Below are positions 8,786-17,699 of a DNA stretch of 64,000 nt, in pieces. Within the stretch, counting starts at the first letter, position 1; every line of letters starts with the position of its first letter. Origin of the DNA: Desulfobulbaceae bacterium (GTDB taxonomy: Bacteria > Desulfobacterota > Desulfobulbia > Desulfobulbales > SURF-16); NCBI GenBank assembly GCA_024637145.1, contig JAGXFQ010000001.1, positions 1 to 64,000 of the forward strand. Direction: 5' to 3'. The translations under genes were made by a program, and so were the position numbers. Below the pieces are notes generated by a model. It saw only the letters and a program-made list of their open reading frames with translations. It searched no databases and had not been told where the DNA came from.

Positions 8786-9819
8786 CTTCTCCCCCAACCA
8801 AACGCCCTTTCCACAAGCCATCCCCACCCCAAAGAAAAATGGATAATTAAAAAAATAATTGGCAGGTGGCGAAAATATTTCCAACCATTCTTTCGAGAAA
8901 TTAACAAGGACGTAACAAGTAGTAACAACAAATAAAGCACATAAGGTAAGACCAATAAGCTCGGAAAAATAGTCACTTCTCGCTGAAAAACCATCAAGCA
9001 GAAAGAAAATATTGCGAAAGGGAGACCAAGAACAAAAAACAGAGGAATCAACTGATTAAGGGTAATTGCAGCGGGGTGTTTACGAGCAAAGCATTTCCGT
9101 CCTCGACCATACCTGATCAACTGCCGAACAAGTTTCCCCAGGGATTCACGCGGATAATATTTCACTTTCAGAGAGGGAGCAGTGTAGCAAGTAAGCCCGG
9201 CCTTTTCGACCCGGTAATTGAATTCTACATCCTCGGCCGCATCAAAATTTTCATCCACATAATCCACCCGCTTAAACACATCCCGTCGATAGGCGGCCCC
9301 GCTGCTTACAGGACTTACAAAGCCTTCATAATCACTAAAAATAAAAGAGTCACCACCATGGCCTATGCGAGCGGCACGGGCCAGCGCGACAGCCTTTTGA
9401 AAAGCTGTTAGACCAGGAGGATCCAGAGTTTGCGGGCGACCAAGACAATCGGCCCCAGACTTTCGAAAATTGTCGACAATGCTACTTATCAGCTGCCTGT
9501 CAGGCAGATAACAGTGCCCGTCAATCACCACGAAATAATCACCCTTGCCAGCCTTGAACCCTATATTCCTACCAGAGCTAGACCGCCTTTTCGGATTGTC
9601 CAATAAAATAATTTGTGGGTGAACTTCTGCTAAGTTCCGCACTATAGCACGGGTGTTGTCCTCGGATAAGCCATCAACCACGAGGATCTCGATCTTTTCG
9701 GCCGGGTAGTCCTGATCAAGGAGTTGCTGAATGGTGGCTTCGATAAACCGCCCCTCGTTATAGACCGGCATAACAACAGTCACGAGAGGGTAACCATCGA
9801 ATTGCTGTTCCCTATCCAT
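8782..9819 (-). CDS. Glycosyltransferase family 2 with C-terminal membrane helices
   Basis: A 345-residue GT-A enzyme of the ExoA/succinoglycan type. VTVVMPVYNEGRFIEATIQ at the N-terminus and ILVVDGLSEDNT near residue 47 form the nucleotide-binding half. The DGHC segment near 113 stands in the DxD position, and EDVEFNYRVEKAGL near 208 is the ED(V/Y) acceptor motif. Two or three hydrophobic helices follow residue 255, so it should be anchored in the inner membrane. The start overlaps the upstream stop by one base (TAATG) and the end overlaps the next gene (ATGA). It probably extends the lipid-linked glycan. Confidence 0.88.
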   Translation of the reverse strand: MDREQQFDGYPLVTVVMPVYNEGRFIEATIQQLLDQDYPAEKIEILVVDGLSEDNTRAIVRNLAEVHPQIILLDNPKRRSSSGRNIGFKAGKGDYFVVIDGHCYLPDRQLISSIVDNFRKSGADCLGRPQTLDPPGLTAFQKAVALARAARIGHGGDSFIFSDYEGFVSPVSSGAAYRRDVFKRVDYVDENFDAAEDVEFNYRVEKAGLTCYTAPSLKVKYYPRESLGKLVRQLIRYGRGRKCFARKHPAAITLNQLIPLFFVLGLPFAIFSFCLMVFQREVTIFPSLLVLPYVLYLLLLLVTSLLISRKNGWKYFRHLPIIFLIIHFSLGWGWLVERAFGWGRR

Positions 9820-10946
9820 TAGTCTTCCTTAAGTAACGATTTGTATATCCCCTCAAGCGTGGCAGCTTGTTCCTCAAAGCTAAAGTCCGCCTGAACACGT
9901 TCATAGCCTCTTTGCCCCATGGCATGCATCTTTTCAGGATCATCCAGGCTTCTGACAATGGCGGCGGCCAGAAGATCGGGGCGCTCCTTTTCCACCATGT
10001 AGCCATTTTCACCATCAATGACCAGTTCCGGCACGCCACCAACCCTGGTGGAAACAACCGGTTTTGCCAGGGCAAAGGCCTCGAGAATGACATTGGGCAA
10101 ACCCTCGGTGAGGGACGGCAGGACCATAAGGTCCATGGCCTGGAAAAACTCGCCGATATTGCGCTGAAATCCTGGAAACAGACAGGCGTCAGCAACGCCG
10201 AGCACCTTGGCCTGCTCAACAAGGGCAGTATAGCAAGGGCCATCTCCGCAAAAGAAAAAGAATGTCTTTTCAATCTTGCCGGCCAGCAGACCAACAGCCT
10301 CCACCAGGAATCGGTGTCCCTTTTCCGGGCTCAACCGGCCAGCCGCAACAACCAGGCGGGCATCAGGGTGCAGATCAAAGCGACTGCAGATTGCCTTCTT
10401 TGCTGATCTTTGCGCCTCTTTATCCTGGGGCGGCACCACCACGGCATTATGGACCACCCAATTTTTTTTGCCATAAACGCCGAAGGAGGCCAGTCTTTGG
10501 CGCTGGCCTTCAGAGACCGCAATGACGCCATCCACCCTTTTCAGGGTCTGCCGATCCAGCCACTCATAGAAAGCAACCTTCTTATCTTCTGCTGTGTAAC
10601 CGCGGGAAAATGACAAGACCGGAATTTGGGTGCAGCGACCAGCCCACCAGCCCATGATTGTCGCCTTATACCCATGGGTACAGAGGAGGTCGACCTGATA
10701 CTCCTTAAGAAAACGGCTGAGCCCTCTTTGGGCCCTGAAATCCAAGGGGCCGGTCATGGCAATGGCATGATGTGGCACTTTGACCCCTCCAGCTTTCTGA
10801 AGGATCTCATTCTTTTCCCCCTCAAGAAAGGAGACCACCACCCCCTGATATCTCTTGCCATCAAGACGGCAGAGATGCTCGACAATCTGTTTTTCAGGAC
10901 CACCGTAAAAGTTGGTGGCAATGAGATGGGCAATAACGTGTGACAT
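9819..10946 (-). CDS. Glycosyltransferase family 4
   Basis: A 375-residue GT-B fold enzyme. The N-terminal LIATNFYGGPEKQI has the usual acceptor-side glycine loop. The C-terminal domain has VVAAGRLSPEKGHRFLVEA, FFCGDGPCYTAL and the EX7E motif LPSLTEGLPNVILEAFALA. ATG start with GAGAGGA upstream. It starts 19 bp after the stop of the processive-type GT2 and ends with a one-base overlap to the next gene. Close relatives occur in exosortase-associated exopolysaccharide clusters. The sugar transferred cannot be deduced. Confidence 0.88.
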   Translation of the reverse strand: MSHVIAHLIATNFYGGPEKQIVEHLCRLDGKRYQGVVVSFLEGEKNEILQKAGGVKVPHHAIAMTGPLDFRAQRGLSRFLKEYQVDLLCTHGYKATIMGWWAGRCTQIPVLSFSRGYTAEDKKVAFYEWLDRQTLKRVDGVIAVSEGQRQRLASFGVYGKKNWVVHNAVVVPPQDKEAQRSAKKAICSRFDLHPDARLVVAAGRLSPEKGHRFLVEAVGLLAGKIEKTFFFFCGDGPCYTALVEQAKVLGVADACLFPGFQRNIGEFFQAMDLMVLPSLTEGLPNVILEAFALAKPVVSTRVGGVPELVIDGENGYMVEKERPDLLAAAIVRSLDDPEKMHAMGQRGYERVQADFSFEEQAATLEGIYKSLLKED

Positions 10947-10965
10947 AATTTCCTCTCACCACGAA

Positions 10966-12168
10966 TTAGCGGGGTGTCCGGACCCAGGCTGCACTTTTCC
11001 CACCCCAGACACCGCGCAACGAGATGACAATGAGCTGCATCACCGTGAGCGGCACCCGGGCCAGAAAGAAGAGCCGTTTTTTTGAGAGCCCCATTTGGAC
11101 GATGCCGGTCAGAAAGTAGATGAAAAAGAGGGCCAAGAGGGTAGTCGCTGTCCCCAGGCTCAACGTGGCGAAAGTACCAGGTGCCAAAACGTAGAGGGCT
11201 GCAGTTGCACTGAAGGTGGCAAAAAGCTGCAACAGCACAAGAGGCCTGCTGAGAATCATAAAGGTCCAGCCGGCATCAACCATAATCCACTTCCTCTGCC
11301 GCAGGCCTGACCCCATGAGCTTCAAGGCTGATTTACGACCAAAGCTCAAATTGCCGGTGGCCCAGCGGCTGCGCTGGACCCGAAGCTGCAGCGGCTCAAC
11401 AGGAAAAGGCGAGGCCACCTTGACCTCCGGCACAAAGCTGATCCTCTGGCCGGCCTGCAACAAGGTCAGGCTATATTCGACATCTTCCACAATGGAGTGG
11501 GCAGCCCAGGGATGGGCAAGCAAAACGTCCCGATGGATAACCATGCCGGTGCCGCGCAAAAAAATAGAGAGACCGAGATGAGATTTGGGGGCATAAAGAA
11601 AGGCATTCTCTATAAAATTACCCACAGCCAGGGCATAGCTCATCACCGACTGATCAGGATTCTCCACCATATAATTCATCTGCAGAACCTGGTGGCCCTG
11701 GCCCAGTCTGGCATCGATAACGGCCAAGGCCTGCTCATCAATGAGGCAATCGGCATCAACAACCAGCACTGCCTCATAGCCTTGGGGCAGAATATGATCA
11801 AAGGCGTGGGCCAGGGCATACCCCTTCCCCTTATGGAACTCATCCTGGCGCTCAAGAACGACGACGCCATAATCGGCGGCCACCCTGGCCGTGGCATCGC
11901 TGCAGTTATCCGCCACCACAAAGATTTCATACCTATCAGCCGGGTATTCCAGCTTCCGGCAAGAGTGCAAGGTACGGTGGAGCACCTCTTCTTCGTTGTG
12001 GGCCGGGATCACTATGGCCAGGCGGGCCTGACCAGCGGGCAGTTCCGGGCAGATGTCAGCCTTTTTTTTATTGAAGAATAAAGCGGAGAGCAATAAAAAC
12101 CAATAATAGGTGCAGACAAGGGATGATCCGAAGAGTAAAAATAAAATAGATATCTGAAAAAGAAGCAT
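10966..12168 (-). CDS. Membrane glycosyltransferase family 2, processive type
   Basis: A 400-residue inner-membrane GT2 of the cellulose/hyaluronan synthase-like branch. A transmembrane helix lies at residues 5-27. The catalytic domain then shows LAIVIPAHNEEEVLHRTL, VLVVDADCLI (the DxD), a VEDVEYSLTLLQAG segment carrying the ED base, and QRSRWATGN, equivalent to the Q(Q/R)xRW product-binding motif. Two or more helices follow at residues ~300-385. It is in the exosortase part of the locus just after the epimerase, which could supply its sugar nucleotide. It could be a true polymerase or a single-sugar transferase. Confidence 0.87.
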   Translation of the reverse strand: MLLFQISILFLLFGSSLVCTYYWFLLLSALFFNKKKADICPELPAGQARLAIVIPAHNEEEVLHRTLHSCRKLEYPADRYEIFVVADNCSDATARVAADYGVVVLERQDEFHKGKGYALAHAFDHILPQGYEAVLVVDADCLIDEQALAVIDARLGQGHQVLQMNYMVENPDQSVMSYALAVGNFIENAFLYAPKSHLGLSIFLRGTGMVIHRDVLLAHPWAAHSIVEDVEYSLTLLQAGQRISFVPEVKVASPFPVEPLQLRVQRSRWATGNLSFGRKSALKLMGSGLRQRKWIMVDAGWTFMILSRPLVLLQLFATFSATAALYVLAPGTFATLSLGTATTLLALFFIYFLTGIVQMGLSKKRLFFLARVPLTVMQLIVISLRGVWGGKSAAWVRTPR

Positions 12169-12197
12169 TAAAAATACCCCTCAATAACTAGGTGGCC

Positions 12198-13226
12198 CTA
12201 GCCCATATTATCAATATACCATTTAACCGTGGCGACCATTCCTGTCCTGACATCGACCTGGGGATCATAGCCCAAAAGCTCCTGGGCCAAGCTGATATCC
12301 GCCAATGAGTGGCGCACGTCTCCTGTCCGCTCCGGGCCGTAATGGGGCTCAATATCCCGCACCTCCGGCTGACTTACCGCCACCCCCTCTTTGATCATCC
12401 TAAAAAGCTCGTTGAGGGTGGTTCTCTCGCCAAAGGCCACATTGTAAACCTTGTTCAGCGCCTCTTGCTTTTCAGCCGTAGCACTGAGTAGATTGATCTG
12501 CACCACGTTGTCGATGTAGCAGAAATCCCTGCTGGTTTGGCCATCACCATGAATGGTGGGCACCTCGAGATGCAGCAGTTGCCCGGCCCATTTGGGGATA
12601 ACCGCGGCATAGGCCCCTTGGGGATCCTGCCTTTTGCCAAAAACATTAAAATACCTGAGGCCAATAGTCTCCATGCCATAGGTACGGGCAAAGACATCGG
12701 CATAGAGCTCATTGACATATTTGGTAACGGCATAGGGCGAGAGGGGGCGACCGATCTTATCCTCAACCTTGGGAAGGCCGGGATGGTCACCGTAGGTGGA
12801 CGACGAGGCAGCATAGACAAACCTTTTGACATGGGCATCGCGGGCCGCCACCAGCATATTCAAAAAGCCGTCCAGATTGGACTGATTGGTGGTGATGGGA
12901 TCTTCGATGGATCGCGGCACACTGCCTAAGGCTGCCTGGTGCAGGACAACATCAACACCCGTGCAGAGATTCTTACACTCCGTCAGATTCCTGATATCAG
13001 CCTCATGAAACCGGAAACGTTGCCAGGCGGCATCGCCTACCGCCTCTTTTACTGCCATAAGATTTTCTGGTTTGCCGGTGGAAAAATTATCCAGCCCCAC
13101 AACGTCCTGCCCCATACCCAGAAGCTCTTCTAAAAGATTTGAACCGATAAATCCGGCTACCCCGGTAACCAGCCAGGTTCGGGACACCTCCTGAAGTTGC
13201 GCCTTACGGTAATCAATCTGCTTCAT
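12198..13226 (-). CDS. UDP-N-acetylglucosamine 4-epimerase, WbpP/TviC-like
   Basis: A 342-residue extended short-chain dehydrogenase. It has the NAD-binding [12 protein letters not shown] near residue 22, the catalytic Ser region YAASSSTYG near 140 and the YxxxK pair in [14 protein letters not shown] near 167. The substrate-side [19 protein letters not shown] resembles WbpP and TviC, which interconvert UDP-GlcNAc and UDP-GalNAc (or their uronates). ATG start with AAGGAG. The start overlaps the exosortase end by 14 bp, so the two are coupled. It should provide a sugar nucleotide for the neighbouring glycosyltransferases. Exact substrate is inferred from family resemblance. Confidence 0.88.
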   Translation of the reverse strand: MKQIDYRKAQLQEVSRTWLVTGVAGFIGSNLLEELLGMGQDVVGLDNFSTGKPENLMAVKEAVGDAAWQRFRFHEADIRNLTECKNLCTGVDVVLHQAALGSVPRSIEDPITTNQSNLDGFLNMLVAARDAHVKRFVYAASSSTYGDHPGLPKVEDKIGRPLSPYAVTKYVNELYADVFARTYGMETIGLRYFNVFGKRQDPQGAYAAVIPKWAGQLLHLEVPTIHGDGQTSRDFCYIDNVVQINLLSATAEKQEALNKVYNVAFGERTTLNELFRMIKEGVAVSQPEVRDIEPHYGPERTGDVRHSLADISLAQELLGYDPQVDVRTGMVATVKWYIDNMG

Positions 13227-14085
13227 ATTTCTCCTTTTTCCCTTCTAAAGATTCAGTTATTCCCCAGAGCATCAGCAAACCAAGAACAAAAGTAAGCCAG
13301 CCCGAAAAGTCGTGCAAAAATCCTTGCGCTACTTCTTCGCCATACTTGCTGGCCATCAAAGCGGTGACTGTGAGACGAAATATATTTATAAGGATAGCAA
13401 TGGGGAAGGCTGCCAGAAAGACAAGCCATCGCCTGCCCAGGGTAAGTCTTGAGAAATAGATCAGGGCCAGACTGAGCGCAATCATGGTAGTCAAGGAACG
13501 CAGACCAGAACAGGCATCTACGACTTCCAGGGTTGTCTCTGACAGATAGAGGATGTTGCCCTCCCGAAAAATAGGCACCCCCAGCAGCTGTACCATGTTC
13601 TCCGAGAGAGCTGATGCCGCCAATTGCAGCGGAAAAGACACTTGGCTCCAGATAACTGTTGGAACGGGGATCATCAGCAACAGGTACAAAAGAGGGTAAA
13701 GAAGCCTCTTGGAAATGGCTTTACCCCCGCCAAAAAGGGCTAAGCCGAGCAAGACAACCACCATAGAGCTTCTTTGCAGAAAATATTCTGACCCCACAGA
13801 GGCAATAAAATATTGGAATAATCCCACAACAAGAAGCGCCACCCCCCAGGATGATGGTGCGATGGGCACATTTCGCAATTGCTCGCGCCTGGAGTAAATC
13901 ATTGCCACTGCAACAAAAGGGATGAAATAGCCATGTGAAAAATTGGGATTTGTATCCCAATCCTTTACCATCTCCATAATGACTGTAAAATAGAGGCCGA
14001 CAAAGGCCAGGCCGCCCACCATCATTTCGAGATAGAACTGTTTTTGGGCCTTTACTTCTCCAGGATAATCAATCAATATTTTCAC
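13213..14085 (-). CDS. Exosortase (membrane cysteine protease/transpeptidase)
   Basis: About 290 residues with 7-8 membrane helices. The exosortase triad is visible: Cys in [10 protein letters not shown] (~192), Arg in NIFRLTVTA (~237) and His in FLHDFSGWL (~258). Exosortases process the PEP-CTERM tails of secreted proteins, cutting near the PEP motif and probably transferring the protein to an envelope acceptor. The GTG at 14085 follows GGAGGAG, better than the TTG at 14112. The start lies inside the end of epsI, and the end overlaps the epimerase. One PEP-CTERM substrate is encoded 1.7 kb upstream of its operon. The subtype is not assigned. Confidence 0.92.
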   Translation of the reverse strand: MKILIDYPGEVKAQKQFYLEMMVGGLAFVGLYFTVIMEMVKDWDTNPNFSHGYFIPFVAVAMIYSRREQLRNVPIAPSSWGVALLVVGLFQYFIASVGSEYFLQRSSMVVVLLGLALFGGGKAISKRLLYPLLYLLLMIPVPTVIWSQVSFPLQLAASALSENMVQLLGVPIFREGNILYLSETTLEVVDACSGLRSLTTMIALSLALIYFSRLTLGRRWLVFLAAFPIAILINIFRLTVTALMASKYGEEVAQGFLHDFSGWLTFVLGLLMLWGITESLEGKKEKYEAD

Positions 14086-14731
14086 CAGGAATGTGCTCCT
14101 CCAGAATAGCAATGAGATATGCGGCGAATTCCTCTACCTTTTTATCCACTCCGTCTGAATCACCTGCATGCCACGGGTACATAATGCGCACGAAGGATCC
14201 ATCCCGGCGTTGTTTAAAGATCGCATCCCACACCAGGTAGAACTTCTCCCAATACTCAGAGGCAATAATCCGGCCCCTGTTTTGATACCAATAGAGGGTG
14301 CGTTGAGATTCAGCGCCATTTTGTACCATCATAGACTGGATAACAAAGTTGCGTCCACCTTCCTGATCCATGACATCCAAGGGTAAAGATGTTACCGAGG
14401 CAATTTGCCAACCTCCTCCGGGCAGGCAATTGCGAGGAGAATGATACCCACCTGTCACCCCAACTGCCGTAAAATAGCTGACATAGACGTTCACCACGAC
14501 GTCATCAGCCAATTGATAATTGTAGTTGATATAATCATTAACCCCCAACACGGAGATCACATCTTCCGAAAGATCCCTTTGGCTCACCCGCCGCCATTCG
14601 CCGATCTGCTCAGGAAAGGAGGTGAGTGATTTTTTGATGGGCACCTCGTTGACCTTGTCAACCATATTTATTCCCACAAAGGTCATGAGAAACAAGGTGA
14701 GGATGATGAGGAGTCGGTAAGGAGAAGGCAT
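14069..14731 (-). CDS. epsI: EpsI family protein (exosortase-associated)
   Basis: A 220-residue protein with an N-terminal hydrophobic anchor (residues 5-22) and a periplasmic domain of the EpsI/DUF3485 type. The family signature is seen in YVSYFTAVGVTGGYHSPRNCLPGGGW, with the conserved HSPxxCLPG at about residues 95-105, and in the TLYWYQNRGRI strand. EpsI accompanies exosortases, either fused to their C-terminus or as a separate gene as here; its biochemical role is not established. ATG start; it begins one base after the deacetylase stop and its 3' end overlaps the exosortase start. Confidence 0.9.
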   Translation of the reverse strand: MPSPYRLLIILTLFLMTFVGINMVDKVNEVPIKKSLTSFPEQIGEWRRVSQRDLSEDVISVLGVNDYINYNYQLADDVVVNVYVSYFTAVGVTGGYHSPRNCLPGGGWQIASVTSLPLDVMDQEGGRNFVIQSMMVQNGAESQRTLYWYQNRGRIIASEYWEKFYLVWDAIFKQRRDGSFVRIMYPWHAGDSDGVDKKVEEFAAYLIAILEEHIPGENID

Positions 14732-14732
14732 A

Positions 14733-15542
14733 TCAGGAAATCCCCCTAAAACGGAAATCTTGCAGCAAAAGATCCAGACGCGGCAAGGTCCGGGACAAAT
14801 TCACATAATGCCTAAACCTGGACAAGATATTTTTGGTCCTGATTTTTGGCTGGAACGGATCGATCTCCCAGGGGTGAAAATAGAACATAAAGGAGCGGCC
14901 CTCTTCCTTATTAATCCTCTTTAAGGCGCCCTTTATAAACCAGTAGGGAAAGAGCCTGAAATACCCCCCCCCTGAAACGGGGATATGATTGCCGTAGATG
15001 GGCGCCGTTGAAAGAGGATACTCTTTTAGTGTGTGCCCGGGGACACGGTAGGGAAAACGAGGGGCACCGGGGATACCGTACCTGTCGTGATGAATGGGAA
15101 AAACACTTGAATCATATTCAAAGCCAAGCTCTTCCAAGACATCATAGGCCCATAGCGATTTTTGGGTTATGGAATAACTGGGTGCCCGGTAACCTCGCAC
15201 TCTCTTACCAAGAAGCTGTTCGAGAACATCTTTGGCCCTGACAGTATCCTCTTTGAACTGGTGAGGAGTCATATCATAAACAAGACGATGATAATAGCTG
15301 TGACAGCCGATCTCATGGCCACGCCGGTCAATCTCAGCCACTAGATCAGGATAATGTTCAGCAACCCAACCCAGCACGAAAAATGTCGCCTTAACGCCGT
15401 GCCGATCAAGAAGATCAAGGACCTTGGTGGTGTTAAAAACCACCCGGCATTCGTAGGCCGGCCATTGCTCTTTGGTGACAATGGTCTCAAATGCCGAGAC
15501 ATGAAAATAATCTTCCACATCTATGGTTAAAAAATTATCCAT
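14733..15542 (-). CDS. Polysaccharide deacetylase, XrtA-locus type
   Basis: A 269-residue NodB-homology enzyme. It starts MDNFLTIDVEDYFHVSAFE, the signature of deacetylases found with exosortases. The metal and catalytic motifs are TIDVEDYFHV, HEIGCHSYYHRLVYD near residue 90 and YRAPSYSITQKSLW near 135; the C-terminal FYFHPWEIDP gives the last conserved His. It probably removes N-acetyl groups from the exopolysaccharide or its precursor. No signal peptide is visible. The ATG at 15542 follows AAGGGGGG. This is the first gene of the operon and lies 30 bp downstream of an intrinsic terminator hairpin. Confidence 0.9.
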   Translation of the reverse strand: MDNFLTIDVEDYFHVSAFETIVTKEQWPAYECRVVFNTTKVLDLLDRHGVKATFFVLGWVAEHYPDLVAEIDRRGHEIGCHSYYHRLVYDMTPHQFKEDTVRAKDVLEQLLGKRVRGYRAPSYSITQKSLWAYDVLEELGFEYDSSVFPIHHDRYGIPGAPRFPYRVPGHTLKEYPLSTAPIYGNHIPVSGGGYFRLFPYWFIKGALKRINKEEGRSFMFYFHPWEIDPFQPKIRTKNILSRFRHYVNLSRTLPRLDLLLQDFRFRGIS

Positions 15543-15571
15543 CCGCCCCCCCTTGATCTCACGATCCGCAC

Positions 15572-15608
15572 AAAAAAAAGCCACCTAGTATTACTAATAC
15601 TAGGTGGC
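15572..15608 (-). terminator. Intrinsic terminator or attenuator ahead of the exopolysaccharide operon
   Basis: A perfect 14-bp inverted repeat (GCCACCTAGTATTA at 15580-15593, its complement at 15595-15608) is followed on the minus strand by eight T residues (A-run 15572-15579). It lies after the PEP-CTERM gene and only 30 bp before the deacetylase start. It either ends the PEP-CTERM transcript or acts as a leader attenuator that must be read through for exopolysaccharide expression. Confidence 0.85.
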
Positions 15609-15722
15609 TGTTGGTAATTAGGCAAATATTATTACAGATAAGAGCTACTCTTTTCCGCGGCACGAGAGACTCAGACCAGCCAGGCAAAAGCGCCCTCTGT
15701 CCCTATTTCACATGACAAAGAC

Positions 15723-15766
15723 CAATAGACACCGGGCAAAGATGACACATTGCCCGGTGTCTATTG
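15723..15766 (-). terminator. Long perfect hairpin downstream of the PEP-CTERM gene
   Basis: A 17-bp perfect stem (15723-15739 with 15750-15766, ten-base loop, GC-rich core CACCGGGCAA) lies about 55 bp after the PEP-CTERM stop. There is no T-run, so termination by itself would be weak; mRNA stabilisation or a shared repeat is possible. A second small stem, GCCACC/GGTGGC at 15766-15789, abuts it and shares the AGGTGGC core with the terminator at 15580. Confidence 0.5.
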
Positions 15767-15819
15767 CCACCCAGCTTATAGCAGGTGGCTGCCTGACACG
15801 AAACTAAGATTATTTAATC

Positions 15820-16515
15820 TTAGGCGTTTCTCTTTCTCCGACACAATGCTGCCAAACCGGACAGGCCAGTGCCAAACAAGAGCATAGTAGCTGGTTCCGG
15901 GACGGGTTGCAGATCATCTCCGAAGACCACCATATCATCATAGTCCCCATCTGCAATTCCAGGCAGCTGATCATCAAGATAGATGTAAAGATCCTTGTCC
16001 ACCGCATTATATGCCATCAAAATATGCTCGCCGCCCGGATCTGCAGTATTGAGGTTTGAGGCCGTATAGAACGTATAATCTATCGAACCATCATTCCCGG
16101 TATCAACGCCAAAATAAAAGCCGAAAACATCATCAAATGCCTGCCATGTTACGCCATCATCCGATACGGAAGTGGTCCCACCACTCTCACTAAAATGAAT
16201 AGTTGATTTAGTGGCGGGATAGACTGCTGGCTCAGCAGTTCGATCAAAAACCTTAAAAGTAGAGACTACTGTTGTCGGGTTTACATAATCATCAACAGTA
16301 TATAAGCCAAAACTACTTTCGTAGACAGCTTCCTCCAAGACCAGGGTAAAGGTTGAAGTCCCGTCAACGCTTGTTGTTAGGTCTGTAGTTGACCAGAAAT
16401 TGGTTGTCGTCCAATCATAACCATCAGGTAAGATGGGTAGAGCCATGGCACTCCCTGCAAAAAAGAGTGTGCCCGTCAATGCCAATGCCACATTTCTAAT
16501 CAGTTTCTTTTTCAT
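15820..16515 (-). CDS. PEP-CTERM sorting domain protein, secreted
   Basis: A 231-residue exported protein. An N-terminal signal peptide (MKKKLIRNVALALTGTLFFA, cleavage near SAMA-LP) precedes a ~180-residue domain rich in Asp, Thr and Tyr that I do not recognise. The C-terminus is a classic PEP-CTERM tripartite tail: VPEPATMLLFGTGLSGLAAL followed by CRRKRNA. The exosortase encoded nearby should process it. The ATG at 16515 is right because AGGAGAGGAAA precedes it and the signal peptide begins there; in-frame codons further upstream have no signal. A sigma-54-type promoter lies 115 bp upstream. It may be a matrix protein bound to the exopolysaccharide. Confidence 0.9.
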   Translation of the reverse strand: MKKKLIRNVALALTGTLFFAGSAMALPILPDGYDWTTTNFWSTTDLTTSVDGTSTFTLVLEEAVYESSFGLYTVDDYVNPTTVVSTFKVFDRTAEPAVYPATKSTIHFSESGGTTSVSDDGVTWQAFDDVFGFYFGVDTGNDGSIDYTFYTASNLNTADPGGEHILMAYNAVDKDLYIYLDDQLPGIADGDYDDMVVFGDDLQPVPEPATMLLFGTGLSGLAALCRRKRNA

Positions 16516-16628
16516 TTTCCTCTCCTGTGTTGGATTTTTTAATGACAAAATCACCCATGACAAGATCTGGCCTTTTTCACCACCTGGTTGCCCAGCAGAT
16601 CTTTTTCTTTTGCCCTTGCATGTGTAAC

Positions 16629-16644
16629 AGCACAACTTATGCCA
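16629..16644 (-). promoter_or_regulatory. Sigma-54 (RpoN) promoter for the PEP-CTERM gene
   Basis: On the minus strand the sequence reads TGGCATAAGTTGTGCT, with the invariant GG and GC dinucleotides separated by ten bases as at -24/-12, against the consensus TGGCAC-N5-TTGCW. Transcription would begin near 16617, leaving a leader of about 100 nt before the ATG at 16515. A sigma-54 activator is encoded 1 kb upstream (17700-19208). Confidence 0.65.
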
Positions 16645-17027
16645 ACAAGAAAATGATTCTGACCAAATATCCGGCACCTTCTAAATTAAATAAAAAAGCT
16701 ATAATTTACAGCATATTAGCCAACTATTTGCGAAAAAATTAACCACAAGCTCCACCCCTGCCAAAGAAAAGCTAGTTCAAGTTGCTTTATTCTTCCACTT
16801 ATCCGGTCTTTCAAAAAACACTGACTGCCAGCAGAACTGCAAACCAAGTCAACTTATTATTTTAAAAGGAAAAATTTATAAAAATTGCTCTAACTGACAA
16901 AAAAAACCCAAGAGAATCCCGCACTGTGAAATCAACCAATTAGCCACCGAACAGTCCTTCCAACCTTATAAGATAATCGTTCGCTTTTTCGGAAAAACGG
17001 AAAATAAAAAAAGAAGTGTGTCTTTAC
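16645..17027. other. AT-rich upstream regulatory region
   Basis: Nearly 400 bases between the PilZ gene and the sigma-54 promoter. No gene is seen. It is AT-rich and would be the place for upstream activator sites of the sigma-54-dependent promoter. A short stem, CGTTTTTCC/GGAAAAACG-like, around 16981-17000 follows the PilZ stop and may slow transcription. Confidence 0.4.
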
Positions 17028-17567
17028 TCAGGAAGACATCTGGATGGCGATAACGGCCTTGACGAAATGATCCGTAAAAGAAAGCCCCGCCTCCCAATGG
17101 TCATTTTCGAGATATGTTTTTTGCCAGCTCACTTCAGCCAAGCCATGCAAGAGGGGCGCGAGGAATCCTTCTCCAAAACTAAAAAAGAGCAATCCCTGCC
17201 TGGCAACCTGTTTCGTTGCCAGCACCCGCATTCCCCCTTGAGAGAGATCAATGGTTTGGGCAAGTGCATTTGCAGCACAGGCTCCCCCATTACTCCTTTC
17301 ACCTTCATAGGGCGTCAGGGCAACTGAATAGGCCGCCTTTTGGCGGACAGAGACTCTTCTTTCCCGCTCTAAGGGGTTGGACATGGTACTCGTAAGGACA
17401 GAAGGAGGGGGTAGGACCGAGGCGGAAGCGAACCGAATAAAATGACGACAATTGATAAAATTATCGGTAAGACAATATTGTTCAAAATGCAGCTGCAGAG
17501 GAACAAAAATACCACCTTGCTTGAGGCTACACTCAAAACTGCTTTTGCAAAGGTAGCAACAAGTCAT
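17028..17567 (-). CDS. PilZ domain protein with N-terminal Cys cluster
   Basis: About 179 residues. The C-terminal part is a PilZ domain: the RxxxR c-di-GMP contact is in RERRVSVRQ and the (D/N)xSxxG motif is TIDLSQGGMRV, followed by strands ending in HWEAGLSF. The N-terminal ~50 residues carry a set of cysteines (CCYLC, FEC, QYC, NCRHF) that could bind a metal or Fe-S cluster. The ATG at 17567 has GGAGG four bases upstream; the ATG at 17606 has none. It sits between the sigma-54 activator and the PEP-CTERM gene, so c-di-GMP control of the exopolysaccharide locus is a reasonable inference. Confidence 0.82.
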   Translation of the reverse strand: MTCCYLCKSSFECSLKQGGIFVPLQLHFEQYCLTDNFINCRHFIRFASASVLPPPSVLTSTMSNPLERERRVSVRQKAAYSVALTPYEGERSNGGACAANALAQTIDLSQGGMRVLATKQVARQGLLFFSFGEGFLAPLLHGLAEVSWQKTYLENDHWEAGLSFTDHFVKAVIAIQMSS

Positions 17568-17699
17568 CTCGCCTCCGGTTCCTTTGATCCACTCAATTCC
17601 GGACATCTTTTTCAGTCATTCCAAAAAAAATACCATGAATTTTTAGATCATTGAATCTTGCCATCCTGAAGCGCAAGCAAGAAATAAACCAGAAAAAAA

